NCBI RefSeq assembly: GCF_018388445.1
Contig: NZ_CP074405.1
Location: 372,001 to 436,000, forward strand
Origin: Cellulomonas wangleii
GTDB taxonomy: Bacteria > Actinomycetota > Actinomycetes > Actinomycetales > Cellulomonadaceae
Direction: 5' to 3'
Length of the DNA stretch: 64,000 bases
A program made the translations under genes and the position numbers. Positions 1-7,812 of this stretch are shown piece after piece (the first letter of the stretch is position 1; the number at the start of each line of letters is the position of its first letter). A model generated the notes under the pieces. That model had not been told where the DNA came from and made no database searches. It saw only the letters and a list, made by a program, of their open reading frames with translations.

Positions 1-369
1 CGCGACGCGTCGCCCCAGGTCCTGCTGCTCCCGCGCGAGCGCGGCGATCGCGTCGACCCAGATGCTGAACCGCGACTCCAGGAAGTCGCCCGAGGAGTCG
101 CCCGACCCGTACTGGTCGAAGCGGATGGAGGAGACGCCGTGCTGCGCGAGGCGTCGTGCGGCGCGCACGAAGGTCCGGTTCGGCCCCGACTTCTCACCGC
201 GGAACCCGTGGCAGAACAGCACGACGGCGTCGCCACCCGCGTCGTGCCGCACGGCGGCGAGGCGCCTGCCACGGACCTGCAGGTCCGTCGAGATCTCCGC
301 GCCGCCGGGCGCGTCGAGAGGTCGACCGTCGCTCGGCCTGCTGTCGTCCCGCGTCACCGTCACACGCAT
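1..369 (-). CDS. alpha/beta hydrolase, 3' end outside window
   Basis: The reading frame begins at an ATG (complement of 367-369) and runs off the left edge, so only the first 123 residues are visible. The visible part has the N-terminal half of an alpha/beta-hydrolase fold: a strand leading to the oxyanion motif HGF (residues 54-56) and then the FDQYGSGDSSGD segment (about 84-95), typical of serine hydrolases of the dienelactone-hydrolase/lysophospholipase type. The catalytic nucleophile elbow lies outside the window, so substrate cannot be inferred. No signal peptide is seen, suggesting a cytoplasmic enzyme. Confidence 0.8.
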   Translation of the reverse strand, partial: MRVTVTRDDSRPSDGRPLDAPGGAEISTDLQVRGRRLAAVRHDAGGDAVVLFCHGFRGEKSGPNRTFVRAARRLAQHGVSSIRFDQYGSGDSSGDFLESRFSIWVDAIAALAREQQDLGRRVA

Positions 370-400
370 GGCCCGATGCTGCCAGGCTGGTCCGGCGTGA

Positions 401-991
401 TTACCGGTCGGCGGGGCTCGTCGCACCGTCGTCGCGGGCCCCTGCCCTCCCCGCCGCCATGTGGGCGATGGCGGTCAGCGCCCGCTGCAGCAGGTCGCGA
501 CGCTCGGCGTAGGGCGGGGCCCAGTCGCCCTGCGGCGGCAGACCCACGCGAGGGGCCAGGGTAGGGCTGAGGTGCCTCTCGAGGACCTTCCCGTCCGCGA
601 GCCACACCCTGTGCGACCCGATGCGGGCGTACCGGCTCCGCTCGACGCGGCCCTCGACGGCCGCCTCGACGACCTGACGCACGATGTCGACGGCGCGGTC
701 GTCGCGTGCGAGCGGGAAGGTCGTGCCGTCGACGTTGAGGTTGACGCGGTCCGTGCTCTGCGACCACCACACCGGGGCGGCGCCGGGCGCGCGGGGCCTG
801 ACGGCCACGTCGTCCGGGTCCCAGTCGAGCATGGCCCGGCCCATCGGCGGGGGCGTTGAGGGCCCCTCGACCTCCGCCAAGCCGGCCAGCCTCGTGCGCA
901 GCTCGTCCCTCAGGTCGCGCAACGCGGCCGCGAGCGCGTCCTGAGGCGTCCAGTACGGGACGGCGACGGGCTCCGGGGGGGTGTCGGGCAC
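401..991 (-). CDS. hypothetical protein, 196 aa
   Basis: The frame starts with GTG (complement of 989-991) and has the strong third-position GC bias of its neighbours. I do not recognise the family. The protein is soluble-looking and acidic at the N-terminus, with a central segment WWSQSTDRVNLNVDGTTFPL (about residues 75-94) and a C-terminal part rich in Arg and Ala. It lies 31 bases downstream of, and on the same strand as, the hydrolase start, but it is transcribed towards that gene so the two could share a transcript. No clear ribosome-binding site precedes the GTG. Confidence 0.6.
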   Translation of the reverse strand: MPDTPPEPVAVPYWTPQDALAAALRDLRDELRTRLAGLAEVEGPSTPPPMGRAMLDWDPDDVAVRPRAPGAAPVWWSQSTDRVNLNVDGTTFPLARDDRAVDIVRQVVEAAVEGRVERSRYARIGSHRVWLADGKVLERHLSPTLAPRVGLPPQGDWAPPYAERRDLLQRALTAIAHMAAGRAGARDDGATSPADR

Positions 992-1083
992 GGCAGCACG
1001 ATGGCAGGGCGTGGGCGCGCGTCGGGACCGTTCCGAGCGTGTTCACCCGTCCGGACCCGCCGGCCTGACGCGCCGACGCCGCG

Positions 1084-1521
1084 TCACGCGGACGGCACCG
1101 TGGCGCCGACGGGCGCGGTCAGCGGGTCCGCGGCGCGGCGGGTGCGGCCCTCGTCGGTGACCGTCGCGAAACCCTCGCGCACCCAGTACTCGTACCCGCC
1201 GATCAGCTCCCGCACGCGGGTGTAGCCCAGCTCGGCCAGGGCCAGCGCGCCCCACGTGCTGCCGTTGCAGCCCGGCCCCCAGCAGTAGACGACGACGTCC
1301 GCGTCGCGGTCCGGCAGGAGGTCGGCGGCGCGGGCGGTGAGCTCGGCGCCGGGGACGTGCACGGCCCCGGGGATCCGGCCCTGCCGCCACCCCTCCGCGG
1401 AGCGGACATCGACGACCACCGGCGCGCGGCCGGCGGCGCGGTCCGCGGCGAGGTCGGCGGGGTCGGTCTCGTAGGCGAGCTTGGCGGCGAAGAAGTCGCG
1501 GGCGGTGATCGAGGTCTGCAT
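1084..1521 (-). CDS. rhodanese-like domain protein
   Basis: This 145-residue protein is a single rhodanese fold. Residues around VVVDVRSAEGWRQGRIPGA form the CH2A-type strand and motif, and the active-site loop reads YCWGPGCNGS, which places a cysteine at the expected position of the loop (two Cys are present). Such proteins transfer sulfane sulfur or sense thiols. I placed the start at ATG 1521; an in-frame ATG nine bases upstream (1530) is equally possible. It is divergently transcribed from an Lrp-type regulator across a 94-base intergenic region, which makes that regulator the likely controller. Confidence 0.85.
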   Translation of the reverse strand: MQTSITARDFFAAKLAYETDPADLAADRAAGRAPVVVDVRSAEGWRQGRIPGAVHVPGAELTARAADLLPDRDADVVVYCWGPGCNGSTWGALALAELGYTRVRELIGGYEYWVREGFATVTDEGRTRRAADPLTAPVGATVPSA

Positions 1522-1615
1522 ACCCACCATCGAACGCGGGCCGCGACCCGCTGACCAGGCACTCCGCACGGGGAATCGGGCATCTCGCCGGGGATCCGCT
1601 GGTACGTTGCGCGTC

Positions 1616-2074
1616 GTGCCGACGAATCCACGCCTCGTGCTCGACGCCACCGACCACCGCATCCTCGAGCACCTGCAGCGGGACGGCCGGCTGAGCGTCG
1701 CCGACCTCGCCCGGGCCGTGAACCTGTCGGCCAGCGCGACGGCCGACCGGGTCCGGCGCCTCACCGACGCGGGCGTCATCACCGGGTACACCGCGACCGT
1801 CGACCCGGAGGCTCTCGGGTACGCGATCACCGCGTTCGTGCGCCTGGCCTACCCGTCGGGCAACTACCGGCCGTTCCACGACCTCGTGGACACCACGCCG
1901 GAGATCGTCGAGGCCCACCACGTCACCGGCGCCGACTGCTTCGTCATCAAGGTGATCGCCCGCTCCATGCCCGACCTGGAGCGGCTCACGGGCAGGCTCG
2001 CGACGCTGGGCTCCATCACCACGAGCGTCGTGTACTCGACCACGGTCCCGCGCCGGAACCTCGTCCCGGCCTGA
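1616..2074 (+). CDS. Lrp/AsnC family transcriptional regulator
   Basis: The protein has 152 residues, the usual Lrp size. An N-terminal winged helix (DHRILEHLQRDGRLSVADLA, then helix NLSASATADRVRRL) is followed by the ligand-binding RAM/AsnC domain with the typical GADCFVIKV strand. The start is GTG 1616. Lrp proteins form octamers or dimers that bind amino acids or related small molecules. The gene faces away from the rhodanese gene, so autoregulation plus control of that neighbour is likely. Its 3' end overlaps the convergent PEP-mutase-like gene by 59 bases. Confidence 0.9.
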   Translation: MPTNPRLVLDATDHRILEHLQRDGRLSVADLARAVNLSASATADRVRRLTDAGVITGYTATVDPEALGYAITAFVRLAYPSGNYRPFHDLVDTTPEIVEAHHVTGADCFVIKVIARSMPDLERLTGRLATLGSITTSVVYSTTVPRRNLVPA

Positions 2075-2870
2075 CCTCCGCCGGCTGTCCCGGAGCGGCC
2101 ATGCACTCGGTCCGCGCCTGGATCTCGCCGTACGCGGTCACCTCCGGCGGCAGCCCGTCGTCCCGCACGCGCCGTGCGACGTCGACGGCCGCGTCGAGGG
2201 CCGCGCGGTAGAGCAGCGACCCGGTGCTCACCCTCCGGACGCCGAGCGCGGCCAGACGTGACAGCGGGTGCACCGGCGTGGCCAGGACGTTCAGCGGGGC
2301 GCCCACCGCCCCGACGAGGTGGCGGATCTGCGCGGCGTCGAGCGCACCGGGCACGAAGACGCAGTCGGCACCCGCCCGCACGTACCGCTGCGCACGCCGC
2401 GTGGTCGCCTCGAGGGTGGCCGACTCCCCGAGCCAGAAGGTGTCGACGCGGGCGTTGACGACCAGGAGGGGGCAGCGCTCGCGGACGGCGGCGATCTTGT
2501 CCGCGTGCCGCTCGGGGTCGACGAGCCGCCCGCCGGTGCTGTCCTCGAGGTTGACGCCCGCGACCGGCAACGAGGCCACGAAGGAGGCCACGGTCCGCGG
2601 GTCGTCGTCGAACCCGTCCTCGACGTCGGCCGTCACCGGCACCGGCAGCTGGGCGAGGCGCCCGACGAGGTCGGCCGTCAGGCGACGCACCGCGCGTGAG
2701 CCGTCGAGGACGCCCGCGCCGGCGGCGAGCCCGAGGCTGGTCGTCCCGACCGCCGCGAACCCGGCCCGCACCAGCGCGAGCGCCGAGGCGACGTCCCACG
2801 CGTTGGGGAGCACGAAAGGGTCGGGGCCCCGGTGCAGCGCGCGCAGCGCCTCGCCCGACGTCGCCGTCAC
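2016..2870 (-). CDS. isocitrate lyase/phosphoenolpyruvate mutase family protein
   Basis: The 284-residue protein shows the ICL/PEP-mutase superfamily pattern: PNAWDVASA near residue 22, GTTSLGLAAGAG (about 41), the metal-binding region VTADVEDGF (about 79), VNLEDS and VNARVDTFW. These enzymes form or cleave C-C or P-C bonds of 2-oxo acids, and the substrate cannot be told from sequence here. Typical members are about 250-290 aa, so length is normal. The start is a GTG at 2868-2870 that lies inside a degenerate copy of a 17-base tandem repeat. The last 20 or so residues, antisense to the Lrp gene, look low in conservation. Confidence 0.85.
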   Translation of the reverse strand: MTATSGEALRALHRGPDPFVLPNAWDVASALALVRAGFAAVGTTSLGLAAGAGVLDGSRAVRRLTADLVGRLAQLPVPVTADVEDGFDDDPRTVASFVASLPVAGVNLEDSTGGRLVDPERHADKIAAVRERCPLLVVNARVDTFWLGESATLEATTRRAQRYVRAGADCVFVPGALDAAQIRHLVGAVGAPLNVLATPVHPLSRLAALGVRRVSTGSLLYRAALDAAVDVARRVRDDGLPPEVTAYGEIQARTECMAAPGQPAEVRPGRGSGAGPWSSTRRSW

Positions 2871-2951
2871 GTCCGCGCCGCTGTCACGTCGGGCACCGCC
2901 GTCACGTCGGCACCGCCGTCACGTCGGCACCGCCGTCACGTCGGCACCGCC
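2866..2951. repeat. 17-bp tandem repeat (4 good copies plus 1 degenerate)
   Basis: The unit gtcacgtcggcaccgcc occurs at 2883-2900 (with one extra g), 2901-2917, 2918-2934 and 2935-2951. A degenerate copy is at 2866-2882. The array spans the start codon of the PEP-mutase-like gene and supplies the last codons and stop codon (TGA) of the P450-like gene, so it has probably altered both ends. Each unit holds the palindrome-like gtcacgtcgg and could alternatively be a cluster of binding sites. Confidence 0.9.
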
Positions 2952-3517
2952 GTGGCGAGGCGGAGCGCGAGCGTCCGCGCCGGGCAGGCGTGGGGGCCGC
3001 GGCCGAACGGAGCGTCCACGAGGTCCACCTCGACGACCTCGCCGTCCGGGTCGATCCGCCGGGTGCTCGGCACCGGGGGCCGCGGGTCGCCCGTGCGCAG
3101 CCGGTCGACCAGGGCGCGCGTCGCGGCGTGCGCCTGCACGAGGACGCCGACGCGGGCGGCGGTGAGCTCGTCGCGCGGGCCGAGCGCGGCGACGAGGCGG
3201 TCGGCGGCCGCGTCGGCCTCGGGCGACTGCGGGACGTGGGGCTGGTACGCACCCGCCACCAGCGCGACGTCCGGCCCGTGGGCGGCGGGCAGCCCGAGAG
3301 CGAGGAGGAGGCACTCCGTCGGGTCGCCGCCCGGCACGACCCGGCGCGTGAGGTCCGCGAGGACCGCCGCCACGAGCTCGCGTCTGCGGGTGTGCGACGG
3401 GCCCTCGCTGAAGCGGGCCACGTGCGCCCGCAGCCACGCCACCCCCGCGGTGCCGTCGGGCACGTCGGGCACGCGCAGCGCGGGGTCCTCCAGGGCCGAC
3501 GACGGTGCGGTTCTCAT
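2936..3517 (-). CDS. short cytochrome P450-like protein
   Basis: The 193-residue protein ends with a P450 heme-ligand loop, FGRGPHACPARTLALRLA, containing the Cys thiolate (family consensus FGxGxHxCxG; the final Gly is Ala here). An upstream segment FSEGPSHTRRRELV resembles the P450 C-helix. However, the protein is about half the normal 400 residues, has no ExxR motif that I can see, and stops only about 17 residues after the Cys instead of about 50, inside the tandem repeat. It is either a minimal P450-like heme protein or a decayed gene. It is divergent from the ArsR-type regulator at 3619. Confidence 0.65.
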   Translation of the reverse strand: MRTAPSSALEDPALRVPDVPDGTAGVAWLRAHVARFSEGPSHTRRRELVAAVLADLTRRVVPGGDPTECLLLALGLPAAHGPDVALVAGAYQPHVPQSPEADAAADRLVAALGPRDELTAARVGVLVQAHAATRALVDRLRTGDPRPPVPSTRRIDPDGEVVEVDLVDAPFGRGPHACPARTLALRLATAVPT

Positions 3518-3618
3518 GCCGGGAGTGTGCGCGGGGGACGGTTCGGCGAGGGCCGAACCGTCCCGGTCGCCGTACGGTCGCCGGTCGCGGCACGCACCGG
3601 ACCGAGCATGATGGCCGG

Positions 3619-4332
3619 GTGCCCCTCACACCGGCGTCGATCGCGCGGTTCGCGGCGCTCCTGGGCGACGAGACACGCGCCGGGATGTGCCTCGCGCTGC
3701 TCGACGGGCGCGCCTGGACGGCCGGCGAGCTGGCGCGTCACACCGGGGTCGCGCCGTCGACGGCGACCGAGCACCTTGGCGCACTGGTCGGCGCGGGTGC
3801 CCTGACGGAGCGACGTCAGGGCCGGCACCGCTACGTGCGCCTCGCCGGCCCAGAGGTCGCACGCCTGCTCGAGGACCTCGGTGTGCTGGCCGGCGAGCCC
3901 GTGCGGCCGTCGTCGTTCCGGGCCGTGCGGGCCGACGCCCGGCTGCGGGCGGCGCGCACGTGCTACGACCACCTCGCCGGTGCGGCCGGCGTCGCGCTCC
4001 TCGACGGGATGGTCGGCGCGAGGTTCCTCACGGCGGGCGACGCCCCGGCGCTCACCCCGGCAGGGTCCCGGTGGCTCTCCGGGCTCGACGTCGAACCGGG
4101 CGCGGACGGACGCCCGACGGTGCGCCCGTGCCTCGACTGGACGGAACGTCGCGAGCACCTCGGGGGGTCGCTCGGTGCGGCGCTCCTCGCGACCGCGCTG
4201 CGCCGGGGCTGGCTCCTGCGGGTCGAGTCCCTGCCGCGAGCGCTCACCGTGACGGACGCCGGCCGCGCCTGGTTCCGCACGCACCTGGGCACCGACCTCG
4301 GTGCGCCCGGCGGAGGGGGGCGGAGGCCGTGA
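3619..4332 (+). CDS. ArsR-type winged-helix regulator with C-terminal extension
   Basis: The 237-residue protein starts at GTG 3619. Residues 1-85 form an ArsR winged helix (FAALLGDETRAGMCLALLDG, recognition region HTGVAPSTATEHLGALVGAG, wing RRQGRHRYVRL). The remaining about 150 residues form a second domain typical of larger ArsR/YjeE-like transcription factors found in actinobacteria. No metal-binding cysteine cluster is obvious, so a metal ligand is not supported. Its stop overlaps the start of the SDR gene by 4 bases (GTGA), so the two are co-translated. It is divergent from the P450-like gene, suggesting one control region at 3518-3618. Confidence 0.85.
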   Translation: MPLTPASIARFAALLGDETRAGMCLALLDGRAWTAGELARHTGVAPSTATEHLGALVGAGALTERRQGRHRYVRLAGPEVARLLEDLGVLAGEPVRPSSFRAVRADARLRAARTCYDHLAGAAGVALLDGMVGARFLTAGDAPALTPAGSRWLSGLDVEPGADGRPTVRPCLDWTERREHLGGSLGAALLATALRRGWLLRVESLPRALTVTDAGRAWFRTHLGTDLGAPGGGGRRP

Positions 4333-5072
4333 GCGGCCCGGTGTCCGTCGTCGTCACCGGCGCCAGCGGCGGTGTGGGGAGCGCGATCGCCGCCCACCTG
4401 GCGGCGCTCGGCCACGTCGTCGTCAACCTCGACCCGGCGGCACCCGCGCACGCGACGTCGGGCGTGCACCACGTCGCGGCGGACGCCGGCGACGCCGACG
4501 CGGCCGCCGCCGCTGCGGAGCTCGCGGAGCACCACGCGCCGCTGACCGGCTGGGTCAACAACGCCGCGGTCTTCCGGGACGCGGACCTCGCCACGGCGAC
4601 CGCCGCGCAGGTCAGCGAGCTCGTCCGACGCAACCTCGACCTCGCGGTCGTCGGCTGCTCCACCGCCGTGCGACACCTGCTGGCGCACGGCCGGCCCGGT
4701 GCGATCGTCAACGTGTCCTCCCACCAGGCGCAGCGGCCCGTGCGCGGTGCGCTGCCGTACGCGGTGGCGAAGGCCGCCGTCGAGGGGCTCACGCGCGCGG
4801 CAGCCGTCGACCACGGGCCGGCGGGCATCCGGGTCAACGCGGTCGCGCTCGGCTCGGTGACGACCGCCCGGTACGAGGAGTACCGCCGCGTCCACCCGGG
4901 GGTCGACGCGCAGATGGCGGCCCTGCACCCGCTCGGCCACGTGGGCAGCCCGCAGGACGTGGCGCGCGTCGTGGCCTTCCTGCTGTCGCCCGACGCCGCG
5001 TTCGTGACCGGTGCTGTTCTGCCGGTCGACGGCGGTCGCGCCGCGCTCGGGCAGGACCCCGAGGGGGTCTAG
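4329..5072 (+). CDS. SDR family oxidoreductase
   Basis: The 247-residue protein is a classical short-chain dehydrogenase: NAD(P)-binding TGASGGVGSA near the N-terminus, NNAA in the central region, and the catalytic Ser in NVSSHQ with Tyr-Lys in PYAVAK. The acceptor-strand residue after the second beta strand is Asp (VVNLDP), which usually favours NAD(H). It starts with a GTG that overlaps the stop of the ArsR-type gene, so they form one operon. Substrate is unknown. Confidence 0.9.
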   Translation: MSGPVSVVVTGASGGVGSAIAAHLAALGHVVVNLDPAAPAHATSGVHHVAADAGDADAAAAAAELAEHHAPLTGWVNNAAVFRDADLATATAAQVSELVRRNLDLAVVGCSTAVRHLLAHGRPGAIVNVSSHQAQRPVRGALPYAVAKAAVEGLTRAAAVDHGPAGIRVNAVALGSVTTARYEEYRRVHPGVDAQMAALHPLGHVGSPQDVARVVAFLLSPDAAFVTGAVLPVDGGRAALGQDPEGV

Positions 5073-5115
5073 GCGTGTCTCCCACGTGCACCTCGGGCAT
5101 GGCAGTATCGCGGCG

Positions 5116-5697
5116 GTGCGCGTCGAGCTGAGACCGTGGTCGCTCGCTGATGGCCCCTCGCTGCAGTCCGCGGTGGCAGCAAGCCCCGATCTGGTCACGC
5201 AGCTGGGCGGGGCCGACCTTCGCGAGCTGGAGGACTGCACCCGGTTCATCGAGACTCATCTGCAGGCCCTCGGCCCCGTCCGGTACGACGTCGCGATCAC
5301 TGTTCACGGCTGCGCGGTGGGCAACGTGGGGTTGAGCAGCATCGACAGGGTGCATGAGACGGCGTGGACGTACTACTGGGTCGCCGCCACCCACCGGGGA
5401 CAGGGGCTCGCCTCGCGGGCGCTGGCGACCGTCTCCAGGTGGGCGCTCGAGGAGCTCGGCCTCTTCCGGCTGGAGCTGGGGCACCGGGTCAACAACCCCG
5501 CATCGTGCCGGGTGGCGACTCGCGCAGGATTCATCGCAGAAGGTCTTGAGCGGTCCAAGCTGCGCTACGGGGACGGCCGGTTCGACGTGGAGACCCACGC
5601 GCGGCTGGCGACGGACCCGGTCCCGCCGCTGGAACTTCTGCCGATCGGCGGACTGCCTCCGGGTGAGGCTCGTGACGTCACGCCACGAGGGCGGTGA
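5116..5697 (+). CDS. GNAT family N-acetyltransferase (RimJ/RimL type)
   Basis: The 193-residue protein has the acetyl-CoA-binding motif THRGQGLASRAL (Q/RxxGxG/A) and the RimJ/RimL-like signature LELGHRVNNPASCRVATRAGF, typical of N-terminal or small-molecule acetyltransferases. I chose GTG 5116 because it directly precedes the first fold strand (RVELRPW) and is preceded by tatcgc at 5106-5111, a possible -10 box of a leaderless transcript. In-frame starts further upstream would overlap the SDR gene. Confidence 0.85.
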   Translation: MRVELRPWSLADGPSLQSAVAASPDLVTQLGGADLRELEDCTRFIETHLQALGPVRYDVAITVHGCAVGNVGLSSIDRVHETAWTYYWVAATHRGQGLASRALATVSRWALEELGLFRLELGHRVNNPASCRVATRAGFIAEGLERSKLRYGDGRFDVETHARLATDPVPPLELLPIGGLPPGEARDVTPRGR

Positions 5698-5808
5698 CCC
5701 GCCCGGCGCACCGGAGCCGTCACCGCCCACGTCGGCGACCCGGCGCCCGCCGGCGGTATCCGGTGGCACCGCTGCGTGCTCCTTCCGGAAGACCCCGGGA
5801 GGCCCGCC

Positions 5809-6660
5809 ATGCCCGACGACCACGACCGTCTCGTCCTCGACCGTCCCGCCGACGCCGAGCTGGCCGCGCGGCTGCTCGCCGCGGGGCGTCCCGTGGCGCA
5901 CGGGTTCGCCAACGTCTACGCGCTGACCGCCCGTGGTGACGCGGTGCAGCGCCTCAACGTCCTCAAGGGCCGGCCCTGCGACCAGGTGGGCAGTCTCACG
6001 GCGGCGACGGGGCACGTGCTCGACGCGTTCGACCTGTCCCGGCTCCCGCCCGGCGTGCCGCCGAGCCTGGTGGCCGACGTGGTCGAGGCATTCGCGGCGA
6101 TCGGCCCGTTCGGGTTCCGTGGCCCCGCAGCCGCCCGCCTGCCCGCCGGCCTGACCGCGTGGGACGGGCCGACGAGAACCACGCAGGTGATCGTCCCCGG
6201 CGACGCGTGCCCGTCGCAGCGGTTCCTCGCGGCGGCCACGGACGCCGTCGGCGGAGGCCCGCTCGCGATCACCTCCGCGAACCGGTCGCGGCACGTCACG
6301 GGCGACGCGGACGCACCCGCCCACTGGCGTGCCGACGCCCTGCGCACCGAGCTGGCCGACGTCGCCGACGCCGTCGTCTGGCTCGAGCACGCCGACGAGG
6401 CCGCCGCCCGCGCGCGCTTCCCCTGCCACACGCCCGTCTCGACGAGCATCCTCGCCCTGCACCGCGCCGAGCGGGTGCGTGGGCGGGTCCACCTGGTCCT
6501 CGAACGGCACGGCTCACTGGGCGCCGACGACGTGGCACGCGTGCTGGCGAGCCTGGGCATGCGCCTCACGATCGGGCCGCGGGCGGCGGCGCGGCTCGCG
6601 CCCCGCTCCTACGCCGACGATCCGCCGTCCAGGCTCGTCGGGCGGCCCGCCGCCCGGTGA
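5809..6660 (+). CDS. Sua5/YciO/YrdC-like protein
   Basis: The 283-residue protein has features of the YrdC fold: ANVYALTAR and NVLKGRPCDQVGS (the KxRP-like ATP-binding motif) near residues 31-65, and AITSANRS (compare the family TSAN motif) near residue 153. YrdC/Sua5 proteins make threonylcarbamoyl-AMP for tRNA t6A, but this one is divergent, so it may be a paralogue rather than the housekeeping enzyme. ATG 5809 is supported by gggagg at 5797-5802. In-frame ATG 5776 is less likely. Confidence 0.75.
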   Translation: MPDDHDRLVLDRPADAELAARLLAAGRPVAHGFANVYALTARGDAVQRLNVLKGRPCDQVGSLTAATGHVLDAFDLSRLPPGVPPSLVADVVEAFAAIGPFGFRGPAAARLPAGLTAWDGPTRTTQVIVPGDACPSQRFLAAATDAVGGGPLAITSANRSRHVTGDADAPAHWRADALRTELADVADAVVWLEHADEAAARARFPCHTPVSTSILALHRAERVRGRVHLVLERHGSLGADDVARVLASLGMRLTIGPRAAARLAPRSYADDPPSRLVGRPAAR

Positions 6661-6710
6661 CGTCGCGCGAGGGCTGGTACCCCTGCGGACGTGCTGGGAG
6701 CCTTGCGCCC

Positions 6711-7160
6711 ATGACGACGAACGAGACGCCGGCGGACCAGGAGTGCGTCTTCTGCGCCATCGCCGCCGGGCGGGCCGAGGCGAGCGTGGTGTTCGAGGAC
6801 GACACCGTCGTCGTCTTCATGGACCTGCACCCCGTGAACCCGGGTCATCTTCTCGTCGTCCCGCGTGGGCACGCGGTGGGCCTCGAGGACCTGGACGGGG
6901 CCACGGGGGCGCACGTCTTCTCGGTCGGGCACGACATGGCCAGGGCGCTGCGCCGCTCGACCCTGCGCTGCGACGGCATCAACGTCGTCCTGTGCGACGG
7001 GAGGGCCGCGTTCCAGACGGTGTTCCACGTCCACCTGCACGTGATCCCGCGTCACACCGACGACGGCTGGACCATGCCGACCGACCCGCCGGAGCGGGCC
7101 AAGGCGCTGCGCGACCGCGACGCTGCCGCCATCAAGGACGCGCTCGCCGCGGTGCGCTGA
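6711..7160 (+). CDS. HIT family protein
   Basis: The 149-residue protein has the N-terminal Cys pair CVFCAIAAG of Hint/bacterial HIT hydrolases and the histidine triad HVHLHVIPRH near residue 105. HIT proteins hydrolyse nucleotide phosphoramidates or related adenylates. The start is ATG 6711. It follows the Sua5-like gene by 50 bases on the same strand, so the two may be co-transcribed. Confidence 0.92.
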   Translation: MTTNETPADQECVFCAIAAGRAEASVVFEDDTVVVFMDLHPVNPGHLLVVPRGHAVGLEDLDGATGAHVFSVGHDMARALRRSTLRCDGINVVLCDGRAAFQTVFHVHLHVIPRHTDDGWTMPTDPPERAKALRDRDAAAIKDALAAVR

Positions 7161-7234
7161 CCCCCGGCCCTCGGCCGCGGACCCGTGACGGTCGCCCCTG
7201 GACCGTGCGCGGCGCGCAGCGGTGGGATGGGCAC

Positions 7235-7765
7235 GTGGACGCCGTGGCGCGGGTGAGGTGGGCAGCCGTCGGAGCCGGCGGCCGGGTCGCGCGGCGGACG
7301 AGCGCGTGGTGGGAGCGGGCCGTCGCAGCCCGGGAGCACCGGGCACCGCAGCCGCTCGTGCACGCCGTGCTGGAGGTCGTGGTGGACGGCGCGACGACGC
7401 GCGTCGACATGGGACCCACCTGGGGCCGGACCGCCGCGGGGCGACGGGTCGTGCGGACCGGACCGGTGGGCTCGCGGCTCCTGGGCCGGTGCCCGCTGTT
7501 CCGCTACGAGGTCCGGACGGTGCACGGGCCGGACGCCACGCCGGGGGTCCTGGCCGTCAGCGCCGACGTCCCGGTCCCACGGGACCTGCTCGAGCACCTG
7601 ACCGACGTGCCGGTGTGGACGTGGGGCCGCGACGAGGCCGGGACCGGCGACATGTGGACGTCGAACTCCGTCGTCGCGTGGCTGCTGGGGCGCGCGGGCG
7701 TGACGTCCCTGGGGCCACCGGCCGGGCACCGGGCGCCGGGCTGGGACGCAGGTCTGCGTGCCTGA
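7235..7765 (+). CDS. hypothetical protein, 176 aa
   Basis: The frame has good third-position GC bias and starts at GTG 7235 (other in-frame GTGs exist). The C-terminal part (WTSNSVVAWLLGRAGV, then PPAGHRAPGWDAG) resembles the Asn-Ser plus hydrophobic helix pattern of some uncharacterised papain-like or DUF3750-type amidase families, but I cannot confirm the link. There is no signal peptide and no clear metal site. It lies between the HIT gene and the dehydratase-glyoxalase fusion, with separate promoters likely. Confidence 0.55.
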   Translation: MDAVARVRWAAVGAGGRVARRTSAWWERAVAAREHRAPQPLVHAVLEVVVDGATTRVDMGPTWGRTAAGRRVVRTGPVGSRLLGRCPLFRYEVRTVHGPDATPGVLAVSADVPVPRDLLEHLTDVPVWTWGRDEAGTGDMWTSNSVVAWLLGRAGVTSLGPPAGHRAPGWDAGLRA

Positions 7766-7798
7766 CCGCGTCCGCGCGCGCGGTCCGCGGATCAGGTC

Positions 7799-7804
7799 TA
7801 GATT
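7799..7804 (+). promoter_or_regulatory. probable -10 box of leaderless transcript
   Basis: TAGATT ends 8 bases before ATG 7813, the spacing expected for transcription starting at or next to the start codon. No Shine-Dalgarno sequence lies between them. Confidence 0.5.
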
Positions 7805-7812
7805 CCGGCGAC

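Noticed and set aside
2866..2951. Short tandem array considered as CRISPR
   Set aside because: Units are 17 bases with no unique spacers between them and no cas genes nearby, so it is a simple tandem repeat.
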